A DNA stretch of 12,036 nucleotides from Phycisphaerae bacterium (lineage in GTDB: Bacteria > Planctomycetota > Phycisphaerae > Phycisphaerales > SM1A02), in contig JABJDN010000075.1 in assembly GCA_018665385.1 (NCBI GenBank), forward strand, positions 1 through 12,036, in the 5' to 3' direction. Below the pieces are notes generated by a model. That model was not told where the DNA came from. It saw nothing but the letters and a program-made list of their open reading frames with translations, and did no database searches. Each line of letters starts with the position of its first letter. Position 1 is the stretch's first letter. The position numbers were made by a program, and so were the translations under genes. Positions 1 through 5,299 of this stretch are shown here, piece after piece.

Positions 1-31
1 ATGATTTGATAGTATCTAATGCATTTTTCAT
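1..31 (-). CDS. 5' end of an unidentified gene running off the left edge
   Basis: On the minus strand an ATG at 31-29 opens a frame reading MKNALDTIKS before the window ends. It is preceded by an ideal ribosome binding site, AAGGAG at 44-39, with a 7-base spacer, which is among the best translation signals in the window. Ten codons are too few to name a function. It lies 229 bp downstream of the tmk stop on the same strand, and the intervening leader contains overlapping inverted repeats (63-110), so it probably has its own promoter or regulation. Confidence is in the start site, not in any product. Confidence 0.55.
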   Translation of the reverse strand, partial: MKNALDTIKS

Positions 32-62
32 AAGAGATCTCCTTAGTTTCCTAACCCAGCCT

Positions 63-110
63 GTTGTGGCCAATAGCCATCCCTGACAATTTGGACCACA
101 ACGTGGGTCC
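63..110 (-). promoter_or_regulatory. Leader with two mutually exclusive hairpins upstream of the gene starting at 31
   Basis: Read on the minus strand, segment A (110-103, GGACCCAC), segment B (102-91, GTTGTGGTCCAA) and segment C (73-63, TTGGCCACAAC) lie in order before the AAGGAG at 44-39. A and the later part of B can form a 7-bp stem with one bulged C and a 3-base loop. All of B can instead pair with C in an 11-bp stem with one bulged T and a 17-base loop. B cannot do both. No T-run follows either stem, so this is not a terminator. It could be a regulatory leader, or overlapping operator half-sites at the DNA level. The rest of 32-260 shows no gene or tRNA. Confidence 0.4.
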
Positions 111-260
111 TTGGGATTCACCATTTATCGGCAGTTAGGGCATTTTTACCACAGATTCTTACAAAAAACATAAGGTTATAGGCTGTTGGGAAGTCATAAC
201 CCACTGCAGCATAACATGTTAAGAATGTTGAGTTTTTCTTAAATTTGCTTCAAAAAACGG

Positions 261-914
261 CTACTTTGCTGAAATTTCATGTAAAAATCTGTTTTTAACA
301 GCTTCCAGAACAGCGGTTTCTACAGCATCTTCGCTCATAGTCGCGTCAATAACGCGGTACCGCTCGGGCCATGTTGAAGCCTGCTCTAGGAATCCTTCGC
401 GGACTTTGGCATGAAATGCCTTCCCTTTTAGCTCCATTCGGTCAAGAAGCGGATTGAGCCGCCCTGCTGCGGTTTGATCATCCACATCAAGGATGATTGT
501 CAGTGCTGGCCAACAACCTGCAACTGCAACTTCTGCTACTTTTTGAATCCAGTCTACTCTAATGCCACCAGCTGTCCCTTGGTACGCAAGAGTTGCGCTG
601 ACGAATCTATCCGCAATCACAAGTTCTCCCCTAGCGAGCGCAGGTGTAATTTCTTGCTCCACAAGTTGTGCCCTACTAGCCATATAAAGAAGCATTTCGC
701 AAGGAAGTGTCATACCTTCATTTTCTGGATCAAGCAAAATAGTTCGAACTTGTTCGCCAATAGGGGTTCCGCCCGGTTCACGTACTTCTCGAACAGTAAC
801 CCCTTGCGTACGAAATCGCTCTACGAAACGGTTAATTTGAGTTGATTTCCCAGAGCCGTCTGGGCCATCAAACGCTACAAATTGGCCTTGGAGTGTTTTG
901 GCAAGTGTATCCAT
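261..914 (-). CDS. tmk: Thymidylate kinase (dTMP kinase)
   Basis: This 217-aa cytoplasmic enzyme phosphorylates dTMP to dTDP with ATP, a required step in dTTP synthesis. The length is normal for the family. Visible motifs in order are a P-loop GPDGSGKST (residues 17-25), the dTMP-binding stretch REPGGTPIGEQVR (45-57), the DR motif in DRFVSATLAYQG (102-113), the LDV strand (142-144) and the LID region with DRME (158-161) followed by the conserved F and VR. The only good start is the ATG at 914; no Shine-Dalgarno is visible before it. It lies 75 bp downstream of a membrane-protein gene on the same strand, and the two may be cotranscribed; a small hairpin (940-954) lies between. No holB or other DNA-polymerase gene sits beside it here. 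Confidence 0.96.
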   Translation of the reverse strand: MDTLAKTLQGQFVAFDGPDGSGKSTQINRFVERFRTQGVTVREVREPGGTPIGEQVRTILLDPENEGMTLPCEMLLYMASRAQLVEQEITPALARGELVIADRFVSATLAYQGTAGGIRVDWIQKVAEVAVAGCWPALTIILDVDDQTAAGRLNPLLDRMELKGKAFHAKVREGFLEQASTWPERYRVIDATMSEDAVETAVLEAVKNRFLHEISAK

Positions 915-939
915 GTTGTGTGCACTATCGTAAAGATTC

Positions 940-954
940 GCTTGCTTCGCAAGC
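940..954 (-). other. Intercistronic hairpin between the membrane-protein gene and tmk
   Basis: A perfect 6-bp stem with a 3-base loop (minus strand GCTTGC-GAA-GCAAGC) lies in the 75-bp gap between the stop at 990 and the tmk start at 914. No T-run follows on either strand, so it is not an intrinsic terminator. It may influence mRNA stability or tmk translation, or be chance. Confidence 0.35.
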
Positions 955-989
955 CCTCACCAAGAAGGAATATGGCAAGTAGTCAATCA

Positions 990-1517
990 TTATGCGATCC
1001 ATGTTCCTATTTGTGCGCCTCCCCAAAGCAATGCTGTGCCCACGCTGCACCAGACGACGAATAGAATGGTTTCACGCAGAGTCAAAACAAACAATCCTAA
1101 GATTGTTGCTACGGCGATGATGAGTTGCGCAAGGGTGATGAGCGGGATTCGTACATATATAGGGTCAATTTGCACAACTCGAATTGCTTCAATCAAAGAA
1201 ATAACAGCAAGGCATCGTATTGCTGCAAGCAGTACGTTGCCAAGTGGTCTTCGGACTCTCCAGCAATGTATGCGAAGTGCGGCAAGTAACAGCAATGCGA
1301 ACAGAACAAGCCGAGTTGCTACTCGAGCACTTTCTTGAATTCCTATGCCAAACGTAATCTGAGGCACATCGCCGTACAATCCTATTGCTCCAGTAAAGAT
1401 GCCAGAAAGTAAAACACCTACTCCAATCGCAGCAAGCACAACGGGTACCCAAACTCCGCCTCGTGTTTCGCCAGAAATTGCGTGGCGTTCTAGTTGTGTT
1501 TCGTTTGTATCTGACAT
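990..1517 (-). CDS. Small multi-pass membrane protein, unknown function
   Basis: This is a 175-aa protein that I do not recognise. A hydrophilic N-terminal segment of about 20 residues is followed by roughly five hydrophobic helices (about 23-45, 68-84, 94-112, 124-146 and 150-172). An arginine-rich loop (IHCWRVRRP, about 83-91) after the second helix suggests a cytoplasmic face. The frame is open upstream to an ATG at 1679, but I chose the ATG at 1517 because GAGG lies 8 bases before it, and because the longer form would overlap the oppositely oriented gene starting at 1549 and add a non-membrane, Cys-rich extension. It probably heads a transcript that includes tmk. No catalytic motif is visible. 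Confidence 0.7.
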   Translation of the reverse strand: MSDTNETQLERHAISGETRGGVWVPVVLAAIGVGVLLSGIFTGAIGLYGDVPQITFGIGIQESARVATRLVLFALLLLAALRIHCWRVRRPLGNVLLAAIRCLAVISLIEAIRVVQIDPIYVRIPLITLAQLIIAVATILGLFVLTLRETILFVVWCSVGTALLWGGAQIGTWIA

Positions 1518-1533
1518 AGGTTTATCCTCTACA

Positions 1534-1544
1534 GGTACAGTACC
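1534..1544. promoter_or_regulatory. Palindrome between divergent starts
   Basis: GGTAC-A-GTACC is an 11-bp palindrome in the 31-bp gap between the minus-strand start at 1517 and the plus-strand start at 1549. Its position suits a shared operator, but the core half-site is only 5 bp and no convincing -35/-10 pair is visible on either strand. Promoters for both genes would have to extend into the opposite gene. Confidence 0.25.
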
Positions 1545-1548
1545 CCAA

Positions 1549-2478
1549 ATGACCAAACTACTCCTTTGTATTACTGTTTCAATTTCATTTTTAGCAAAAA
1601 TTACATCTGCTGATATCGTTGTACTTTCAAGTGGAGAGCAATTGCACGTCACTATTCTTGAGCAAACAGATACATCCATTCATGTGCGCCACGCAATTCT
1701 CGGTGACTTCTTGATTGATGTTGGCGATGTTTCTTCCATTGACCAAGTACAAGAGAAGGGCGAAGCAAGCCCTACTGTAGAAGATGCCTACGAATCAGAA
1801 CAGGCTAATAAGTCGCTTTGGAACCAGAACATGCGTCTTGGTTTTGGTTACCAAGAAAGCCAGAAAACAACTGCGGACTTATCCATTTCGTACCATGCAG
1901 ATCAAACAATAGAAGAGCACCAAACATCTATAGATGTTTCGTACCGGTTCTCCGAGAGCGAGGAAGACCGCACTACAAACCGCCTCACAACAATTTGGGG
2001 AAACAAGTGGTTTCAAAGCAATAGTCGCTGGGATATTTTTACAAATCTACAATACGACTGGGCAGAGTTTCAATCTTGGGATCAGCGGCTACTTGGTGAT
2101 GTAGGTATTGAGTTTGAGCTATACAAACAAACAAAAGGTGACGCGTCGTTTATCGTAAGTACCCGTGTTGGTAGTGGTTTCAGGAAAGAGTTTAACTCAG
2201 ATGATGACGATGTCATTCCAGAAGGATTGCTTGGTGTAAACATACGTTGGTCAATTACTGAACGGCAGAAGTTTACAGCAGACTCCACATGGTACCCCGA
2301 CTACGAAGATGCATCGAACTACCGACTTGTGTCGAATGCCGCTTGGAATATCAAACTCCATATGGAAAACGATTTGTCATTTTCGGTTGGTGTACATCAC
2401 GAATTTAACTCTGTGGTGGACACTGGCATTAACCATGCTGATTTGCAAATCACCGCAGGCATAGCGTATGCGTTTTAA
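1549..2478 (+). CDS. DUF481-like outer-membrane beta-barrel protein
   Basis: This is a 309-aa exported protein. The N-terminus (MTKLLLCITVSISFLA...) is a signal peptide with probable cleavage near residue 21 (TSA-DIV). A short N-terminal domain (about 22-80, strands with acidic patches) precedes a C-terminal region of alternating amphipathic strands rich in Trp, Tyr and Phe (about 90-309). The protein ends in AYAF, the terminal aromatic residue typical of BAM-assembled outer-membrane proteins. This layout matches the DUF481 (PF04338) family, whose function is unknown. The frame extends upstream to 1399, but the ATG at 1549 puts the signal peptide at the N-terminus and avoids overlap with the divergent gene; only a weak AGG precedes it. 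The stop codon abuts the stop of the convergent UbiB-like gene. Confidence 0.78.
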   Translation: MTKLLLCITVSISFLAKITSADIVVLSSGEQLHVTILEQTDTSIHVRHAILGDFLIDVGDVSSIDQVQEKGEASPTVEDAYESEQANKSLWNQNMRLGFGYQESQKTTADLSISYHADQTIEEHQTSIDVSYRFSESEEDRTTNRLTTIWGNKWFQSNSRWDIFTNLQYDWAEFQSWDQRLLGDVGIEFELYKQTKGDASFIVSTRVGSGFRKEFNSDDDDVIPEGLLGVNIRWSITERQKFTADSTWYPDYEDASNYRLVSNAAWNIKLHMENDLSFSVGVHHEFNSVVDTGINHADLQITAGIAYAF

Positions 2479-4131
2479 TCATTTACCAGTTCGCAGGTGA
2501 TGAATGATGCGCCAAACACCAAGAGTGCCTGCAAAAATATACCCCATCAAGCCGAGCCAAGAGCGAAAGTCCATTTGTTCTGTTCGATTCGCAAGAACCA
2601 TAATGGATGACCCAACAATGAGTGCTGAAATTATCAACGCCCAACTGATATTTCGAGATGACCTGTCCATCGCTTCAGTCATATGATCCAGTGCATCTAC
2701 ATCAATATTCATCCGAAGGCGATTTTTTCGTATTCGATCTAGCAAACGAGAAGCGTCTTCTGGCAATCGCTCGGCTAGTTGCGCCCAGAGCAGAGCTGAA
2801 GCTTTTGAACGCTCTGCGATAGCTTTGAACCCCATCTGCGTTTTTACTAATTCTTCGATAGCTGGCTTTGCGTATTCAATCAAGTTGAACGCAGGTGATA
2901 ATTTTTTGCCAACACCCTCAATAGTAATCAGTGCTTTAATCATAAGAATTAAATCACCTGGGCATGAAATGTGGTGTTTCCTTAGGCCGTCCATAAACGC
3001 CATCAACATGCTTCCCATATCTACATCGCCCATGGGACCAGAAGTAAAGCGTTCTATAAAATCGAGCAAGTCTTTTTGCACTGCTTTTTCATCAACCTCG
3101 TCTGGTGATACATCTCCGAGTTTTAAAAATGCTTGCGTCACTTGATCGAGGTTTTTTGTTGACACACCATACAGCAGCATTGCCAAATCTTTCCGTGTCG
3201 TTTCTTCAACGCGTCCGGTCATCCCGCAATCAATAAAGCAAAGTTTTCCTTCCTCAAGAACAAATATGTTGCCAGGATGAGGGTCTGCATGAAAGAAGCC
3301 CATCTCTAATGTTTGTTTGACAACAGCACGAGCGCCGTTTTCGACGATGGTGTCACGTTGCTCTTGTGTATAACCTGCTTCTTTCCATTTTGTAAGTTCA
3401 ACGCCATGAATTTCTTCGATGGCAAGAATTCTTTTTGTAGAAAATTCTGAAAACACTTTCGGAAAAGAAATTTTGTCATCCGCTGTTAATGTTGAGAGCA
3501 TGCGTGTGTTGTCCGCTTCGTGACGCAAGTCTAACTCGTTTTCAATTGCATCAGAAAATGTTTCAACAACGTCCATAGGGTTACACCCAAGATTCACTCC
3601 ATGGCCTTTCAGTAAGGTTGCAATCGCTTCAAGCACTTGCACGTCAGCGTGTACAATTTTTTCAATATTTGGGCGAAGCACCTTAATGACAAGTTTCTGC
3701 CCATCCTTCGCAACAGCTCTGTGCACTTGTGCCATCGAGCCATCGCCTATGGGGGTTTCCTCAACTGATGAGAATGTTGCCTCAAGACCGCCCTCGTATT
3801 CTGCATCGATCGCTTTAGAAATTTCTTCCCATGGAACGGCTGGGCAACCATCTTGTAAATTAGCTAATTCTGCAGACCACTCTGGCGGAATCAAATCTGG
3901 GCGCATACTCAGGACTTGGCCAAGTTTCATGAATGTCGGACCAAGTTCTTCAAGGGCAAGTCTAAACCGAACCGGCGCAGGTGTATTTTCTACTTCTTTT
4001 ATGGAAGTAAATTTACCTAAGAAGTCCGAGAGCTTCGTACCCCGCAAAACCTCGGCAAAGCCGAATTTTGCGCCTACAGAAAGGATTTCTTTCATCCTTG
4101 GAAGATTTCTAATGATTTTGGCTGAGGGCAT
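2479..4131 (-). CDS. AarF/UbiB (ABC1/ADCK) family atypical kinase
   Basis: This is a 550-aa protein of the UbiB/COQ8 family, whose members act as membrane-associated ATPase or kinase-like factors, best known in ubiquinone biosynthesis. Visible features are the KxGQ motif (K69-Q72), the nucleotide loop region ending in SMAQVHRA (132-139), the VIK lysine (K150), the ENELDLRHEADN segment (197-208) containing the ExD motif, the catalytic HADPHPGN (281-288), and DCG in place of DFG (301-303). Two C-terminal hydrophobic helices (about 496-516 and 525-545) should anchor it in the inner membrane. Unusually, the loop that is Ala-rich in this family reads G129-D130-G131-S132. No other quinone-biosynthesis gene is nearby, so the substrate pathway cannot be stated. 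The ATG at 4131 is the first in frame; no clear Shine-Dalgarno is seen. It diverges from the small gene at 4211. Confidence 0.93.
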   Translation of the reverse strand: MPSAKIIRNLPRMKEILSVGAKFGFAEVLRGTKLSDFLGKFTSIKEVENTPAPVRFRLALEELGPTFMKLGQVLSMRPDLIPPEWSAELANLQDGCPAVPWEEISKAIDAEYEGGLEATFSSVEETPIGDGSMAQVHRAVAKDGQKLVIKVLRPNIEKIVHADVQVLEAIATLLKGHGVNLGCNPMDVVETFSDAIENELDLRHEADNTRMLSTLTADDKISFPKVFSEFSTKRILAIEEIHGVELTKWKEAGYTQEQRDTIVENGARAVVKQTLEMGFFHADPHPGNIFVLEEGKLCFIDCGMTGRVEETTRKDLAMLLYGVSTKNLDQVTQAFLKLGDVSPDEVDEKAVQKDLLDFIERFTSGPMGDVDMGSMLMAFMDGLRKHHISCPGDLILMIKALITIEGVGKKLSPAFNLIEYAKPAIEELVKTQMGFKAIAERSKASALLWAQLAERLPEDASRLLDRIRKNRLRMNIDVDALDHMTEAMDRSSRNISWALIISALIVGSSIMVLANRTEQMDFRSWLGLMGYIFAGTLGVWRIIHHLRTGK

Positions 4132-4175
4132 GGTGCCTGAATGGTACCCGAAACGAAAAAAAAATTTGAATTACG

Positions 4176-4204
4176 TTGACCATTTTCCAGTTTGGTGCAT
4201 AGTA
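4176..4204 (+). promoter_or_regulatory. Possible promoter for the small plus-strand gene
   Basis: TTGACC (4176-4181) matches the -35 consensus at five of six positions. After 16 bases comes CATAGT (4198-4203), a weak -10 match at four of six. An A9 tract (4156-4164) just upstream could serve as an UP-like element or bend. The predicted transcription start would be at about 4210, making the ATG at 4211 nearly leaderless. The 79-bp gap must also contain the unresolved promoter of the divergent UbiB-like gene. Confidence 0.35.
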
Positions 4205-4210
4205 GGAGTG

Positions 4211-4435
4211 ATGACACATTATTCACGAAAAGAAACGTTTGAATCAGCATTGTCTAAAAAGCAGCATGTAGTAACTGTTCGTACGTCAAAAACACCCTCA
4301 CAAGCACTTGCAGAAGGGTATCGTAACTGTTGTCAAGGGAATTGGAAAAAGGCTACGACGAATCTTTGTGCCGCTATGAACATCTGTCTAACGACGATCG
4401 TACACCCAAGAGTGGGAGCAAATCGGAAAAACTGA
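4211..4435 (+). CDS. Small unrecognised protein, possibly frameshifted
   Basis: This is a 74-aa basic ORF (MTHYSRKETF...) that I do not recognise. A plausible promoter precedes it and a strong intrinsic terminator follows 27 bp after its stop, so the segment is very probably transcribed on this strand. TAGGAG lies only 2 bases before the ATG, too close for normal use. The first 45 residues look protein-like (AEGYRNCCQGNW); after a run of five A (4346-4350) the reading becomes odd, while the -1 frame reads a hydrophilic segment (KGYDESLCRYEHLSND) and stays open through the terminator into the next gene. It could be an intact small protein, a product of frameshifting, an indel-damaged gene, or part of a non-coding RNA. 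Confidence 0.4.
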   Translation: MTHYSRKETFESALSKKQHVVTVRTSKTPSQALAEGYRNCCQGNWKKATTNLCAAMNICLTTIVHPRVGANRKN

Positions 4436-4462
4436 GTACACACTCAATTTTACACCCCGACG

Positions 4463-4491
4463 AGCCCCGCCTTCAAAAGACGGGGCTTTTT
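4463..4491 (+). terminator. Intrinsic terminator
   Basis: A perfect 7-bp outer stem (AGCCCCG at 4463-4469 with CGGGGCT at 4481-4487) can extend inward with CTT/AAG pairing and is followed directly by TTTTT (4487-4491). It ends the transcript containing the small gene at 4211. The next start codon is only 28 bp beyond the T-run, leaving no room for a separate promoter unless it overlaps the hairpin. Confidence 0.85.
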
Positions 4492-4518
4492 AGTAAGCCC
4501 TTACAAATCAGAAACATT

Positions 4519-5154
4519 ATGAACTCAAAATCATACAATCAAAACAGTAGCAACGAAGAACCCTCACTCGCATCAATGGTCTCGCCATTGCGTATCGAGT
4601 TATCTGAAACAACAGAAGGATGGTGCGTTGAAATATCCTCACTCACCCCTTGCGATGCCATGATGGCACTTGCTCGGGAAGACCTGTTGGAAGATTCAAC
4701 CATTCTATCTGGTTCAAACACTACAAATGCAAATTCGCAATGGGTTGCATGCGTACATGGCCCAGTTGAACTGGGCGATGCAAAAGCAATCGTGCATGAA
4801 GTAGAGCGTGCTTCGTCACCACTCTGTGCTGACTTTCGAATGCACTCGATCGTCACTTCAAAAGATGGCGAGAGTGTCACTGCTCATGTACGTCAATACG
4901 ACGACGCGCTTACGTTAGTTGCATCTGCAATCTCCCAATTCGCATCTGCTCTTACTGGCTACTGTTGTTCTACTCCTGATCTAGGGCTGATCGATTCCGT
5001 TCTAGATAAAACTGGGCTTCTTTCTATGAAGCCAATTGAAACTGAAGTCTTCTCGACATTCGTTGATGTAGGCATTTCTACTTCTGGCGCCGCAGCACCA
5101 GCCGATTCCATGATGATTTACGACATCCACTCCGATACATGGCACGGTGAATAA
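4519..5154 (+). CDS. Unrecognised acidic soluble protein
   Basis: This is a 211-aa protein that I cannot assign to a family. It has no signal peptide and no membrane helix. A Ser/Asn-rich, probably disordered N-terminus (1-20) precedes a mixed alpha/beta-looking body. Cysteines at about 36, 45, 78, 103 and the pair 149-150 show no recognisable metal-binding spacing. Composition is acidic. The ATG at 4519 is chosen because the frame upstream runs back through the terminator; no Shine-Dalgarno precedes it. The next in-frame ATG (4576) would drop the disordered tail and is a possible alternative. Two hairpins, the second an intrinsic terminator, follow its stop. A long uninterrupted frame in ordinary codon usage supports it being real. 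Confidence 0.65.
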   Translation: MNSKSYNQNSSNEEPSLASMVSPLRIELSETTEGWCVEISSLTPCDAMMALAREDLLEDSTILSGSNTTNANSQWVACVHGPVELGDAKAIVHEVERASSPLCADFRMHSIVTSKDGESVTAHVRQYDDALTLVASAISQFASALTGYCCSTPDLGLIDSVLDKTGLLSMKPIETEVFSTFVDVGISTSGAAAPADSMMIYDIHSDTWHGE

Positions 5155-5168
5155 ACCAACTCTCTCCA

Positions 5169-5191
5169 GTGGGGTTCAACGTGAACCCCAC
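5169..5191 (+). other. Perfect 10-bp hairpin downstream of the 211-aa gene
   Basis: GTGGGGTTCA (5169-5178), loop ACG, TGAACCCCAC (5182-5191): a perfect 10-bp stem beginning 14 bp after the stop at 5154. No T-run follows on either strand, so it is not a standard terminator by itself. It may protect the 3' end or act together with the terminator 20 bp further on. Confidence 0.7.
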
Positions 5192-5211
5192 AACCCTCCT
5201 CCTTGATTGTT

Positions 5212-5246
5212 CAGGGTCGGCGTGAAGCCGGCCCTGATCTTTTTTT
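5212..5246 (+). terminator. Intrinsic terminator upstream of the crotonase gene
   Basis: CAGGGTCGGC (5212-5221) pairs with GCCGGCCCTG (5227-5236) as a 10-bp stem with one G-U wobble and the 5-base loop GTGAA. It is followed by ATC and seven T (5240-5246). It ends the 211-aa gene transcript. AAGGA and a start codon follow within 15 bp, so the next gene depends on read-through or on a promoter overlapping the hairpin. Confidence 0.88.
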
Positions 5247-5260
5247 ATAAGGACATTATC

Positions 5261-5299
5261 ATGTACGCGTATGCAGTACGTAACAACAACTTCAAGTGA
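5261..5299 (+). CDS. Possible 12-codon leader ORF overlapping the crotonase start
   Basis: The ATG at 5261 has the best-placed ribosome binding site nearby, AAGGA at 5249-5253 with a 7-base spacer. It reads MYAYAVRNNNFK and stops at 5297-5299. The crotonase ATG at 5271 lies inside it in the +1 frame, 17 bases from the AAGGA. Ribosomes could load here and re-initiate or be diverted, giving coupling or repression. It may equally be that the AAGGA serves 5271 inefficiently and this ORF means nothing. Confidence 0.3.
   Translation: MYAYAVRNNNFK

Noticed and set aside
1036..1338. Plus-strand 100-codon frame opposite the small membrane-protein gene.
   Set aside because: The Arg/Ser/Thr-rich translation is typical of the complement of a hydrophobic coding sequence, and the membrane-protein frame explains the region better.
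1399..1548. Upstream extension of the DUF481-like gene to an ATG at 1399.
   Set aside because: It would bury the signal peptide 50 residues inside the protein and run antisense through the divergent membrane-protein gene.
3686..4210. Plus-strand frame extending upstream of the small ORF, antisense to the UbiB-like gene.
   Set aside because: It is the complement of a well-supported conserved gene and has no start signal; a shadow frame.
4211..4435. The small ORF as a ribosomal protein S21-type gene.
   Set aside because: Size and a basic character suggested it, but the conserved S21 pattern cannot be aligned in either frame.
4200..4491. The small terminated transcript as tmRNA, RNase P RNA or 6S RNA.
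   Set aside because: The conserved sequence landmarks of tmRNA and RNase P RNA are absent, and there is no long central-bubble hairpin as in 6S RNA.
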